Shown: positions 1-12,819, counted from the stretch's first letter. The stretch is 64,000 bases of DNA from Haliclona indistincta (GCA_964017065.1 OZ024784.1:2478598-2542597), one strand, 5' to 3'. Program-made: numbers and translations. Notes: a model not told the origin generated them from the letters alone.

Positions 1-203
1 ATTCCCCTTTAGGGCAGTATATTTTATAAAGAAAAAAAGTTGAATGTTTCTAAAGCCATCAGGAAACAAGTGAGTTGGAAAAAAATAAATACACTTACAA
101 TCAGTAACATTTTCTTCCATTAGGGAGGACAATATGGTAGAGCAAATCAAGGTAGTGCATGATGAGTGAACAATAATCAGCTTCTTTTATCATTCTCTTA
201 CAG

Positions 204-1891
204 AATATGTAAATGGACAGAGACAGCTATTTATGCACCCAGACGGGTTCATAATGTCTCAACATGGTCCTTCGTGGTTCTGTGAGCCAGTTGTGTCTCA
301 TTCACAACCCGCTAAGGTTTGTTATACTAGTACTTTCTGCATGAGTTAACAAATCTGTTAAAATTCTATACAACTGCAATCCTTGATGTAGCTATCAGTG
401 CTACCTTGTGGTTTAATCATGTCTCAAGGAGTGTGTACATTAGAGCTGTCAACTGCAGCCACAAACACTCCCAGCATTAAATACTGAGTCACTATAGTAG
501 GAAAAGGGACTGATAGAGACATTGCGTGTTGGAGTCTTACTGTGCAAAGAATCATGCACCAGCACTATCACAGCGGGATACAAAGCTGCCATTGATAGTG
601 AACTATAGCGACAGATTTTTGATTTTCTCATGCACTGCATCTTTGAGGCTCTAGGGTTAAGTGTTTGGGTTTATCAGTCATTTAGTATAATACGTGTGTG
701 ACGTGTTGTCAAAAATACGGTACTTACTGTATTGCCAATTTTCCATTCAAAATCAAATATCTTCAACGATTCCTAAAAGATACCTACAAAATTGGGAGAG
801 TCTTGTGAATCCTGTGGCCATGCTTTAGGTTCACCTCTGATAAGAATGGTGTACTTTAGCCACGGTGTGCCTCAATGAGTGTAGAATTTTATGTCCACAA
901 TCACAATCTGTTGCTACTAGTCTTGCTGGCACAATCTGAACCTACATCTCAAATATGATTGCCTGGTGCTACAACTGTTACCAAATTTTCGTTGTTAAAA
1001 AATTTCATGAATCAGGACTAATTCACGAAAATTTGAGACCATGGAAATTAAGATGTGGCAACTCTATTTCAGCGTGCTGATACCTCACTCCTACCTCTCA
1101 CACATGAGGAGAACCCGATTTTGCATGCAAAAGTGTATTTTTGTTAAATGCCACACCCACGTCATCAATAATGAAAGCATTGAAATGTGGTATGCATAAA
1201 TAATATTCGTATTGCATCACTAGACTGGCACAGTTCTAAAGTGTCTAGTGTAATGCAAGTGTGATGCAAGTGTGGTCATGAAATCCTGCTACAAGTTGCA
1301 GAGCAAAGTTTTAAAATTCTAACCACTTGTATGTGCTTACGGTAATGAAAAGGCTCCTGACAGCCAGGAACTATTAGTCAACAGTTCAGTGTTTGTGCAT
1401 TCTTGAATGCCGTTACTTTTCTGGTGCATGCACATGGTGTGATCATGATGTCAACTTTACTATTTTACTACAGCCTTGTTTCTCATTTGGTCCGGTATAT
1501 ACTTATAATCCTACTCCATATATGCAAACAGTAAGTTGAAAGAATTATTTCGTCAGACTGATGTGGATGTTTCTTCTTTCTCTCCTAGCCTCCAATGGTT
1601 TCTTCACCTGTCACATCATATCCATCCCAAATTCTCCAACCTAATCCTTCTTATGACTTATCTTATGATCTCAATCACAAAATGTCAAATTTATCGCTTG
1701 CTGGTCCATCTTCACCACAGTATGGTCCTCCTCCACTCATGCATCCAATCGGCCCACCTATGTATAAAACTCCGTTGCTCCCAGCTCCTCACATTCCTCT
1801 TCCACATCCTCTAGCTCTTCCACCTCCTCAAGCTCTTCCACCTTCCTCTCAATCTTCCAAATCAAACAATAATAGCAATCATCAACAATGA
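204..1891 (+). CDS. 3' end of an unrecognised proline-rich protein (partial)
   Basis: Three exons in one consistent frame: 204-316, 1474-1530 and 1589-1891, each bounded by AG acceptors and GT donors, ending in TGA at 1889-1891. The first exon enters with two bases of a split codon, so the gene begins outside the window. The visible part begins YVNGQRQLFMHPDGF, then carries a Trp-Phe-Cys segment, and the last 101 codons are Pro-, Ser-, Tyr- and Leu-rich with repeated ALPPP-type runs and an Asn/Gln-rich end. This looks like a disordered C-terminal tail. I do not recognise the family. The 1,157-base intron 317-1473 contains only an inverted repeat. The stop lies 116 bases before the cullin-2 start on the same strand. 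Confidence 0.7.
982..1035. repeat. Inverted repeat, 11-base perfect arms, in an intron
   Basis: CAAATTTTCGT at 982-992 is matched exactly in inverse by ACGAAAATTTG at 1025-1035, with a 32-base loop that itself holds partly complementary TTCATGAAT/ATTCACGAA segments. It lies in the first long intron of the window. Such short AT-rich palindromes are often ends or whole copies of MITE-type elements; no target-site duplication was established, so this is only a candidate. Confidence 0.45.
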
Positions 1892-2007
1892 TTTTTGTGC
1901 TGCAAAAATAATTGTTATCACTGTACTATTAATGGATATACCGTAAATTGTCTAATAATCTGCCAAAGGTAATTTTGGATGATCAGCTGTGGGATATCGC
2001 TCCCGCC

Positions 2008-5000
2008 ATGTCGCTTCGTCCTGGTGCTGTCGATTTCGACGAGAAATGGCGAGATCTAAAGCAGACTATTGATGCTGTAGTGCACTTACGAGCAGTCAAG
2101 CGTGTTCGCTGGAATGACAATATCTCGTATCCAGCATGCAGTTTTCTGCTGCCTAGGCCTGTAGCTGCTAGTTGAGTTGCATGTATATATTCTCTGAGTC
2201 TGTGGTTGTTGTCTTAACAGTTGTTCATTAGTGATATCTACGCTCTGTGTGTAGCCTTGCCAAAATCATTCGCAGAGGTCTTGTATGGATGCACCAGAAG
2301 TCTACTGGAAGAGTCTGTTGGTTCATTGTGCTGTGTGAGTATTGACTGAGCTGTAGTGCGAGGGCTACCAACACTAATTCGATACAAAATAGCTTCCATA
2401 CACTAGCTACCAGCACTCTTGTATTAGCTACTTCCTTTTTGAATGTTTCTTCCCCAACAGCTCCTAGTTGAAGTACCTGACAGTCACCAGCTACTCCTTC
2501 AGTATCACCAGCACTGGACGCACTACAGCCAGGGCTCACGCTATCTCAACAACCTCTTCTCATATTTCAACAGAGTCCACCTTCAGAAGTATCAAGCTCC
2601 TGACTCACTTGACTACCATGTACCCGGAATCACCTTGACTCCACCCACTCCAAAAAATCCCGACAACCCTGTGGAGATACGAAATGTACGTCAGTGAAAC
2701 AAATCCGGTTTTTTTTTAAGTACCACACTTTGATTTCAGATGGCACTTGGTGTGTGGAGAAAAAACATGTTAGACCAAATCAACAAGAAGGTTGTGAAGG
2801 CATTATTGGTAGAAATAAGGAGGTCAGTGTGTGTGTGGGTGTGTTTGCTTGGTGGATTCTGGGTATGTACAGTAGATTCATATTTTCAGACACTCTGATG
2901 GAGAAGAGGCCAACCTCAGGGTAGTTCGTGAAGTAACCAACTCTTTCAGTAAGCAAATATTTGTCAACCGCATATTCTAAATTCTGCCTCACTCTAGTCG
3001 AAGTTAGTGAATACAACAAGGATTCTGAACTCGAGGTAAGACATCAATGCCTTTGTTTTGAACTACAGTGAGGTTATTGCTGCTCAATATCAGTTTTACC
3101 AGGATGAGTTTGAGGAGCCATTTTTACAAGACATTGGTGATTATTATCATCATATGTCAGCTCGTCTTGTAACTGAACTCTCCTCATCTGATTATATCAA
3201 GAAAGTGAGTATTTTCGCCCATTTGCTATCAAATTCCTCTGCCTTTGCTGTATCTTTACAAGGCTGTGCTTCTGGTACAGCAAGCGGAACAGAGAGGAAA
3301 GAAATACTTGCACCAGTCCTCCTTGATAAAGGTGTTGTGAGTAGACGCTATTATTCTACTTACTCCTGGTTGTTCCTCTAGTTTATACGTGAGTGTGAGT
3401 CTAGACTTGTATCAGATCGTTTGGACTATCTTCATTCGTGCGTTCCTGCTATGATCATGTCAGAACAGCTCGAAGATCTCTCCAATCTATTCGTTCTTCT
3501 CAAGGGGATACCTCATGCTCTGGACCCTGTAGTGGCTGCATTTAGAAAGAGAGTCTCACAACAGGGTGTGCGCTTCAAGAATGTTGTGTTTGCCTGTTTG
3601 TTTCATTGTTGGTTTCATTATACAGGACTTAGTGCATTGAAGAGTCTACTATCTTCCAAAGTAAGTAACACGCTGTAGTCTTTGAGTGTTGAGGCATTAA
3701 TGTCATCACAGAATGTTCCAGATGTGAATGAGTTCATGACTGCAGTGCTGGTCACACACAGAAAGTACCTCAACATGACACAAACCGTGTTCTGTAATCA
3801 CAAGGCTTTCCTCTCAGCTCTTCATGAGGTAGTAAGCTCATTATTACATGACTGTAGTGGGAAGGGCTCATTGGAATTTGGCTTTGCTAGCTATTTACTC
3901 AGAAGGAGGTCATATGAGCTGTTTCTCTTGTCTTTAGGGTTGTAGAGATTTTGTCAACTATCGTGACAGCAACCAACTGCCGTCTCTGGCTCCTAGATTG
4001 GTGGGTGTGGTAGTGGGTGGAGTTCACAAATATTTCATAATACTGTTTTTCACAGTTAGCTAAGTACTGTGATCAACTGCTAAGAAAGGGAGCTAAGGGA
4101 GGTGGAGAAAATGAGCTGGAAGACCATCTTGACGACGCTGTGAGTTTGATCTGTCCTTGCTTCATCATCTGTTCTCTTCAGATCACAGTATTCAACTATC
4201 TCGAAGAGAAGGATGTGTTTCAGAGGTTCTATTCAAAAGCTTTGTCACGTCGACTAGTGTATGGTAATTATGCCTCAATGGAATCAGAGGAAAGTATGGT
4301 TCAGAAATTAAAGGTTAGACGATTGACATAGCTTTACTGATTCTGTGCCTGGTCTTCTAACAGCACGTGTGTGGATATGAGTACACTGCTCGGCTGCAGC
4401 GAATGCTGGTTGATGTGACTCTCAGCTCAACTCTCATCACTGACTTCGCAGAGCAGCTCAAGAACCACGACGATACTTTACCAATAACATTCTCTTCTCT
4501 AGTACTGCAGGTATGTTTGTAAGTATGTTACATGGAGCCATTATTGTTTATTCTGTCCAGTCTGGTGCATGGCAGTTGCCCCAGCTTCCCTGCCCTGTCA
4601 CGGTCCTTCCAAACGAACTGATTACAACTATTAAAAAGGTCTTTACACACGCATAATCGTCAGCTTTGTTACTGGTATTTTCAGTTTGAGAGTTTCTATC
4701 AAGCAAAGCATTGTGGGCGTTGCCTGACTTGGCTGCATCATCTTTCCATAGGTTAGTAACTGATTACATTGCTGCAGTCATGATTTTTGGTTGTTTTAGG
4801 TGAACTGAAATTGAAATATCTCAAAAAGCCATATCTGGTTGCCATGACAACATTTCAGTGTTTAGTAATGGTCGCTTTTGAACACATAGACACACACACT
4901 TTAAGGTACTGTAAGTCTGTAACCTTACTACTTTATTGGTTAAAATGTAGTATAGTACTAGCAGGCAGTGTGCATAATACGTGTACTTAGATTTTTTCTA

Positions 5001-8000
5001 TGATTTTTGTAAACAATTTGTTTTCTTGTGCTCAATTAGATCACTACAAGAGCACACACAGCTGGATGTGAAGGAGTTGAAAGCCACTGTACAGTCACTA
5101 GTGGATGTTAAACTCATAACCGAGGTCAGTCAGGTAGCCTGGTATGCTAATATGCCAACTAGCACATGCCTGAGCAATGCGGTAGAAAATCTGAGATGTT
5201 CGATAATGTGTTTGTTAGTTAGTTCTTGTTATTTGTGTTTGTTTTGTTAGAGATCTAATGTACCATCTGTCTTGATATTGAGTTGAGCTGATGGGCATTA
5301 CTCAATGTTGGCAATTTACTGTAATTTCATCCACTGCAAACTAAGACAGTTTCTTTAGTGAGATTTGTGTGGGCTCTTCATTCCTGTATAGTGAGTAGGA
5401 TCAAGGTGGCTTCATTCCCATTCTTTATACGGCCGGGAATAATTAACTGATAGTACTTTTACTGTAACGACTAACCATTATCGACCCAGGAGGAGGTTAC
5501 ACTGCATGGGATAACCTGCTATAACACAGGAGGAGTATTTGCATGGGGTAACCTGCTGTAGTTTTTTCTTGAAAGCAAAAACCTCAACCATAATGGGTAC
5601 ATCATTATTGGTCTAGTACACTGGGCAAAAAAAAGAATTCTTGCGTAGTTGGGTGTGATTGTTTATCTATAGCTTTGTTTGAAGTTATTAATTTTGTTGA
5701 CTGGAATTTTTAGGCACAAACAGAGGCAGAACAAGAGTCTGTAACTCTATCTCTCAATATGCTGTATACCAACCGACGCACCAAGTTCAAGGTGTCCTCC
5801 TTGCTACAACGAGAGACACCACACGATATTGAACAGACTCATCAAATGGTACAGGAGGATAGGAAGATGTTTATACAGGTGAAGTGTAGTACAGTATGAG
5901 GGAGTGAGATTGAGTGAGTGAGCGAGCAAGCAAGCGAATGAGGGAGAAAGGGTGGGGAGAGTGAGTTAATGAGTGTGTGAAGGGGTGAGCAGCAAGCGAG
6001 CTGTAATCAAGTGTGTGAACGGTTGGATAGTCTAATAAGAAATTTGTACACATATGAAGTGTATTTTATCTTTGTAAGTATACTTGTCTTTTAAGTATAC
6101 ATTATATCTCTTCTTTCTTTGTATACACTATGCTAATAGAAGTTGATGATTTGAAAGAAGTTTCATCCTACAATATTGCCTTTAAAATGTGTACCAAGTG
6201 TGATTTTAGTACTTTGATGAATATACACGTTTTGTGAATTTGGGAATGGTCATTGGACATGCTCTGTAACCTTGCCATAAACGTGGTTACTTGCATTCTT
6301 GTTGTGCAAAGGATGTCTTGTAAAGGAAACGTGTTCAAAGCTGTAGAGCAACTACGTCTTACCAGTTTCAAGAGACCAGTTTCATGTACACATACTAGCT
6401 CATTTACTGTGCATGATCATGTTATCTGCAACAGAGCCAAACATATTTCCTTTATAGAGGCAATACAAACACTCAACCAGCTATTTCCTCTTTCAAAGTA
6501 TGTGTGAATTGACATTAGTCCAGTAATCTTTGGAATCCAGGATATAGCAATTCAAGGCATCTATATAGCAATTTAATGCGTCTATAATTGGTACAATGTT
6601 ACCAGTGTAGGGGGACTGCCATCATCACTTGTGGTTGAATATGATCCTAGTATTTATTGCACTATGAACTTACTCTCATATTACATGACATTCCTCTTGT
6701 TGCTATACTATAGGCTGCTATTGTGAGAGTGATGAAGGCACGTAAAACAATACAACACAACCAGCTCATTGAAGAGGTTAGCACACTCTCAAACAGGGGC
6801 ATATCTACAAGGGTGCTTTCAGTGCTCAAGCACCCCTTAGCAAGCTATTTGCTATGAAAACAGTTGCTATGTCACTAATAATGTTCATAAAATCGGGGCT
6901 GGACTCGTCAGTGCTGTCCAAAACCACATGTAATCTCTTGTATGTGTAGGCTAAGTGCTCTTTGTCTTGAATGCACAATGCTATTGTGTATAACTAACAA
7001 TGAGCACCCTCCTTATTCAACTCCTGGATACCCACTGCTCTCAAATACATCATTATGTCCATGCTAAAAATTAATTTTGACTGAAGCACACCTTATGTAT
7101 ATTCGTAGAATTAGCTATTTTTTCTTTGCAGACGATTCTACAGACAAGACAAAGATTTATTCCAAGCATTCCTCTTATAAAGGTAGTAGTGACCTGTGCA
7201 CATGGCTGCTTGTAGCCAGGGGTCTGGGCTACTTCCGTATACCGCAGTTTACTGACTACTAAGAGAAACACTACTAGTAGATGCCTCTTATGCCCTAGGC
7301 ACTGCACAGAGGTGCACTACTAGTAGATGTCTCCTATGCCCTAGGCACTGCACGGAGGAACACTACTAGTAGATACCTCCTATGTCCTAGGCACTGCACA
7401 GAGGTACACTACTAGTAGATGCCTCCTATGCCCTAGGCACTGCACAGAGGTGCACTACTAGTAGATGCCTCTTATGCCCTAGGCACTGCACGGAGGAACA
7501 CTACTAGTAGATGCCTCCTATGTCCTAGGCACTACACAGAGGTACACTACTAGTAGATGCCTCCTATGCCCTAGGCACTGCACAGAGGTGCACTACTAGT
7601 AGATGCCTCCTATGTCCTAGGCACTACACAGAGGTACACTACTAGTAGATGCCTCCTATGCCCTAGGCACTGCACGGAGGTGCACTACTAGTAGATGCCT
7701 CCTAGGCACTGCACGGAGGTGCACTACTAGTAGATGCCTCCTATGCACTGCACGGAGGTGCACTACTAGTAGATGCCTCCTAGGCACTGCACGGAGGTGC
7801 ACTACTAGTAGATGCCTCCTAGGCACTGCACGGAGGTGCACTACTAGTAGATGCCTCCTAGGCACTGCACGGAGGTGCACTACTAGTAGATGCCTCCTAG
7901 GCACTGCACGGAGGTAGTTTTGATTTCTGGAATAATTATTATAACTTATGATCTCCCTTCTTGAAGTTGGCTACGGGCCTGTAGCCTTTAAGTTATCATT

Positions 8001-8093
8001 TATTTTCTACAGAAATGTATCGAGTCGTTGATGGAGAAACAGTACATTGATCGAAGCATGGACTCTAGAGACACATACAACTATATCGCTTAG
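2008..8093 (+). CDS. CUL2: Cullin-2, scaffold of a CRL2 ubiquitin ligase
   Basis: Twenty-three exons with GT-AG borders read as one cullin of about 740 residues. The start is fixed by the conserved CUL2 N-terminus (MSLRPGAVDFDEKW). Cullin repeats follow, then the cullin homology domain (YLEEKDVFQRFYSKALSRRL; SGAWQLPQLP; FYQAKHCGRCLTWLHHL). The C-terminal winged helix has the NEDD8 acceptor region IVRVMKARK near 6720-6755, and the protein ends DTYNYIA with TAG at 8091-8093. Known role: bridges Elongin BC/VHL-box receptors to RBX1 for substrate ubiquitylation. It is closer to CUL2 than to CUL1, CUL3 or CUL5 in the N-terminus and tail. Introns are short in the 5' half but 350-835 bases near the 3' end (after 5126, 5879, 6777 and 7181). 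One acceptor at 3071-3072 is a GAG rather than the CAG four bases earlier, because the earlier site would place TGA in frame. Confidence 0.95.
5127..5713 (+). other. Long cullin-2 intron
   Basis: A 587-base intron between the exon ending LITE and the exon beginning AQTEAEQ. No open frame fits splicing. It holds a short imperfect duplication near 5490-5560 in which an aggagg...gcatggg(g)(a/t)aacctgct motif occurs twice. Otherwise I see nothing in it. Confidence 0.5.
5880..6714 (+). other. Longest cullin-2 intron
   Basis: An 835-base intron between MFIQ and AAIVRVMK. It opens with a degenerate GAGT/GAGC simple repeat (about 5899-5990). The remainder is AT-rich and has no recognisable gene or RNA. 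Confidence 0.5.
7262..7914. repeat. Minisatellite, 46-bp units changing to 39-bp units
   Basis: Tandem array inside the last intron of cullin-2 (7182-8011). The unit contains ACTACTAGTAGATGCCTCC and ends GCACTGCACGGAGGTG. The left part has about nine 46-bp units including TATGCCC; the right part has 39-bp units lacking that segment, so there are two homogenised sub-families. Because 39 is a multiple of three, the right part leaves an 82-codon open frame on the minus strand with a 13-residue period. I regard that as a by-product of the repeat, not a gene. Confidence 0.92.
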
Positions 8094-8237
8094 TATTCTA
8101 TGCAAATTAATTATTTTTGTTGTTGTGGTGGAATGTCAGTTTGTGCGGTTTCTTGAAAAGGGAATGTTTTGCATATTTCTGGCAGAAGGAGCCACGCTGA
8201 CCCGACTCCACTGTCACTCCGCATTCTCGTCTCAAGA

Positions 8238-10492
8238 ATGGCTCGCACGTTCATAACGCTGATGGCGGGTGCGTTCGTAGGCATCCTTCTCTCTCCTATT
8301 TCTCTGTGGCTACTTCTTCACGGCGACCAGATATCACCTGTGCAGGTTCAAAAGGCCTATTTGTCCTGTGCAAGAACTTCTGTTACACAACAAGATGTTT
8401 TAGCAAGTCGTACCGGGAGAGTGACCTCTCGTAAACTTGTCTACACTGCTGTCCTTGCATCTCAAGATGGAGTTCGAGCCAGAGCAGGGTCTATCCACCG
8501 AACCTGGGGGAGGCAGCTTGGCAAACATTATGGTCTGTATGTATTTTCGAAACCAGGTTTGCCGATATCTACTCATATGGACGGTGTACCTGTCAATTTC
8601 GTGGCAACGAACACTTCTGCACCAGTTCCACAAAACCTGCAGAAGCTGATGCTACTACAGCATCTGATGGATATGACACCCTCTCTATTAGACTACGAGT
8701 TTGTTCTTCTCACTGGTGATGACCTATTCGTGCATGCAGGAAATCTGCATCGCTTACTACAGTCTGTCTCACCGACCAATGCTTTCTATTTGGGACGTAC
8801 AGCAAGTTCTAATCACTGTCTAGGTGGTCCTGGCATACTACTGAGCCAAGCTGCATTGAGTGGTCTCAAGAAAAAAATTGGAGACTGTGTCAAATCACTG
8901 TCCAATCAAATATTTCCGATTGATATTGACGGAGATGAGATACTGGGCAAATGTATGAAAAGTAGCCTCGGATTACACTGTACAGAGTTGGATAAGGTGG
9001 GATATTCAAATAGTGTTCAGATAGTGATTTGTCAGCTGTTAGTAGTGAACAAGGATGTGTATTGCATAATACTTGCAGTAAACAACCTGGTGATTAATTT
9101 CTTTACTTATTGTAGGAGCACGGTCACAAATTCTATCAGCATGCTCGTGGTGAGTTTGGTAGTGGTATCTTGCAGAGACTGCGAGATGTGGTAGAGAATG
9201 CTGTCACCATTCATCCAGTGATCGACCAGGTGACATTCTACCATATACACCAGCTGACAATGGAACACAATTACAAAATCAAGATGGATCAAGCCAGCAG
9301 TGCAGTGTTCTCGGCAGAGAAAGTTACCGATCATCTCCAAACTGATTCTAATGTCTTTGGAAAGCAATGGTGGCTATGGTACAGCATGGCTCATGCCAAT
9401 CCTAAAACAAGATACGAACTTAACACATGGCAGTACTTTAACTCGTCAGATCTCTGTCTTTCTCAAGAACATCAGCCAATGGTAAACCTCCCATCTCGTT
9501 TGAAGAATTCCATCAGTACAGCCCTAGACATTGTTGCTAAGAGAGTAAATACTTCTGACAATAGAGCAGTGCTTCCATATGCACTAATTGATGGGTTCTT
9601 GTTGGTAGATGAAGCTTGGGGATTTGAATATGTTCTTCGTATGTCTAGTGTCAATAGCAGGAAACCTTCAGATCATCATATTGCACATGTCTACTTTCCA
9701 TTGCAAGGAGCAGGAATGACCATCCTCAGACCTGTTCAAAACTCATTAAAAACAGTAGTCAACTTAATTGTGCCAGTACCAAGACGACACACACTGGCTA
9801 CTTTTCTGGAATTCTTTGAGACTGACTGTATTAAAGAAAATGTACATCTCCATCTCGTGTTCTTTGAACATGATGAGCCTATGACGAATAAGATCAAGCA
9901 AATTCAACAAATCTATCCAAATGCTCGGATTGTCTGTCATGAACTAAAGGGACATGTGTACTCCACATCACGTGCCTACAACTACGTTTCTACTAAATTA
10001 GCAAATCATGAGTTAATGGTCTTCTTTGAATTAAGCTTCTACTTCACATCTGAATTTCTTCAGCACTGTCGTATGAATGCCATCCAGGGAAAGCAAGCTT
10101 ACTCTCCTATGTTGTTTGCTTTCTATAAGCCGGATCTTGTGACAAAATATGCTCCCCAGAAACAGCAGACAATTATAACCACAAACACTGGTTTCTTCTT
10201 GCGATACAACTATCAAGTTTTAGCATTGTACAATTCAGACTTTATTGCACTCGGAAGGCTGACTAAACTAAAGGGCTCTGGAACAGATGATGTGAGGTTT
10301 GTTGATAAGCTGTTGCTGTCCAATGTCTACCTGATGAGAGCGTTGGAACCATACTTGAGAAAGAATTACAAACCACGATCTTGCAAAGGATTGAAAACCT
10401 CTGCAAAATCTGCCTGCATGAACTCAATGGCCGACTCAATTGGCAGCAAGAAGGTTTTAGGATCGTTGGCAGCTAGTCAGAATATATTCTAA
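8238..10492 (+). CDS. Chondroitin synthase-family glycosyltransferase (CHSY/CHPF-like), probably altered catalysis
   Basis: Two exons, 8238-8996 and 9116-10492, joined in phase 0, give 711 residues. The N-terminus is a type II signal anchor (FITLMAGAFVGILLSPIS), as expected for a Golgi enzyme. Family landmarks appear in order: VYTAVLASQDG...RTWG, LLTGDDLF where the family has a DDD metal site, CLGGPGILLS, the mid-protein HP...Y linker, and the C-terminal GalNAc-transferase-like half with TSEFLQHCRMNAIQGKQAYSP. Known members alternate GlcA and GalNAc transfer to build chondroitin. Here the C-terminal DVD motif is replaced by ELS (FFELSFYF), and the HVHHP metal-binding segment near the end is absent, although GTDDV keeps part of the WGLEDVD motif. 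By inference the C-terminal site is inactive and the protein may act as a CHPF-like partner or a single-activity enzyme. The start lies 144 bases after the cullin-2 stop. Confidence 0.85.
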
Positions 10493-10600
10493 AGTATATA
10501 TATATTTATTTGTGACCATATCTTTACTAGGCAGCAAAAAAATCATCATGTAATATTCTCTCATTATAATATACCTGTTTGATTCATGTGTATAAAAATA

Positions 10601-12819
10601 TTACATTATACTGCATCTCTCTCTGGTTTTTCTAGCAATGCGTCCTTTCCCACTAATTGTTTCTTCTTGATCATCACTACCATACTTTTTCTGATACTCA
10701 TCGATGGCGTTGAGGTAAGATATCGGCGGCCAGCGATTCTCGGATATCTGTTCCATAGCCTCTTCAGGAATGTGCAAGAAATCATCATTCTGCTCAAAAA
10801 CTGAATAGTTGCTGGAAATAAAATGTTGACACCAGCCGCTGAGCTGTTGCGAGTTGTGAAGAAGAGAGGTCATTAGAAGTCCTGTACAGAAGAAAAATTG
10901 TGACTATAGTAATAGAACAGGTTTAAGATTTCACAAACCTATAACGTCCACATCAGCTTCTGCAATGGATTTTGCACATGCCTTGTCCACTTGCTTTGTG
11001 ATATACAGCTCACAGAGACTCATCAGTCTCTTCATTACATACTGATTAGACAGGATGAGTATACCAATGGAGTCTCCATCCTCAATTGGTGCGTGATCTG
11101 TGTACAGGTATTCTAAGAATGCTAAAAAGTCATCCAATGGAACATCAGAGATTTCCACCTAAGAAGTAGTGATAAGTGAGTAACAGCTGGAATTTCAACC
11201 AAATGCGAGAGTGAGAAGCATGCAATAATCACATCGTGCTGAGCTTGGGCCTGGCTTAGCTATTCTTACTTCTTTTCTTGAGCTCTCCATGAAATGTCCA
11301 CCAAGCATTGCAGCCATGACGTCACAGCGTGAAGATAAGACAAGCTTGTGAGCATACACATGATGACCCTCCACGAGAAACTGGATGTCAGAGAAGAGTG
11401 GTTTATTGAAAAATATTTGTTTGCTGGTAGCACTATTTCGATCATTCAGCCAGGTTCCTATGCTGGGGTTAAGATACTCATTCTCCTGTTGTGCGTTCTC
11501 ACAAATTGTTTCAAGTTCAGGAAGATTCAGAAGTCTAGCTGCTGTGATAGTTTCATCCAGCAGTTCACTGGTCTTGTTTAAATCGATGCAACCAGTGTAT
11601 AAAAACTGAAGACAGCGCATGAACACTTGTTCACACATCTTACTAGAATCCAGTGTAATATGAAAGATTGAGCCATCTGCTGTCGTCACTCTACAGAATT
11701 AGAGTTATGGCTTACAATACAGAGACTTGCTAACACTTACTCTTGAAATGATAGCAATCCATCGATGTAACCATTGTTGATCGCATTGGGTGAAACCTGA
11801 GCAACTTGCTCTGGTTTCCAGTTCTTACACACAGCAATGGTTTCCAGCTTGATCTCTTCTGTGACACCAAACAGGTGCCTCATGATGTCGGATGCTGTAC
11901 AGAGGATGTACTTGTGTGCGTGGAACTCTTTCATGTCCAAGTGGAACACCACGTCAGCCTGTTCCTCTGAGTTTACCAGTTTCCCCCATTCTGCGCCCCA
12001 TGTAGATGTTTCTATGTTAATCCAAGGAGCTTTCTTATTTGGAGGCAGTGAAGGAGGTGGAGGATAAGAGGGCTCGACTGTGACTGAACTGCCTTTTGAT
12101 CTCCTAATTCACAAAAATGAACATTGATATTATAATGTGCTGTGCATATCTTTACCTCTTCCAAGGCAATCGAAATCGCCGTGTGCTTCCTGAGCTAGAT
12201 CGTGAGTGTAGTGCAGCTGAGATAACAGCATTCATAACTTCATTTAATCCTCGATCAAGAAGAGAGCTTGTTTCATAGTACCCAACAGCATCTACACAAC
12301 AACAACACATTAAAACACAGCACTTCGTTCACTACACATCATCACCATTGTCCTTCGCCATTTTGACTCCTTCGTCATGCGACACAGTCACATTGTTTCC
12401 ATTCCTCAGATCATCCTTTGTAGCTACCAATACAACTGGAGTTCCTGGACAGAAACGATGTATCTCTGGAATCCACTTGCTCTGTATATTGTCAAACGAG
12501 CAGCGACTGTTGACTGAGTAGCACAACATGAAGACATCAGTTTGAGGATAAGAGAGTGGTCTCAGGCGATCATAGTCTTCTTGTCCGGCTGTGTACGGAC
12601 GAGACATTTAACTTAGCTGGTTGGAGTCGCACTCACTTGCTTACCTGTGTCCCACAAAGCAAGGTTAATCGGCTTTCCATTGACCATGCGAGTAGTTGCA
12701 TAGTTATCGAATACTGTCGGTACGTACTCACTCGGGAACGAACCAGTCGTCCATGTAATCAACAGTGAAGACTTGCCAACTGCTCCGTCACCCACTACAA
12801 CTACCTTGATGCATTCCAT
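10601..12819 (-). CDS. RHOBTB: RhoBTB atypical Rho GTPase with two BTB domains and a C-terminal CAAX box
   Basis: Seven exons (12645-12819, 12346-12588, 12156-12291, 11741-12100, 11270-11690, 10939-11158, 10601-10881) sum to 611 residues. The order is: Rho-type GTPase (GDGAVGKS P-loop, YVPTVFDNY switch I, DTAGQEDY, TKDDLRN, YYETSSL); a basic/proline-rich linker; a first BTB ([19 protein letters not shown]); a second BTB ([20 protein letters not shown]); and a C-terminal helical region. The GTPase keeps residues that vertebrate RhoBTB1/2 have lost, so GTP cycling is plausible, but it lacks the usual Rho insert helix. The protein ends [10 protein letters not shown], a basic stretch plus a farnesyl-type CAAX box. 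Known family role: CUL3 adaptor and vesicle traffic. It is convergent with the glycosyltransferase (108 bases between stops) and divergent from the next gene. Confidence 0.93.

Noticed and set aside
1948..2007. Extended N-terminus for cullin-2
   Set aside because: The longer frame begins with TTG; the ATG at 2008 gives exactly the conserved CUL2 beginning.
7656..7904. Minus-strand open frame of 82 codons with a 13-residue repeat
   Set aside because: It is produced by 39-bp minisatellite units inside a cullin-2 intron; there are no flanking gene signals and the frame breaks where the units become 46 bp.
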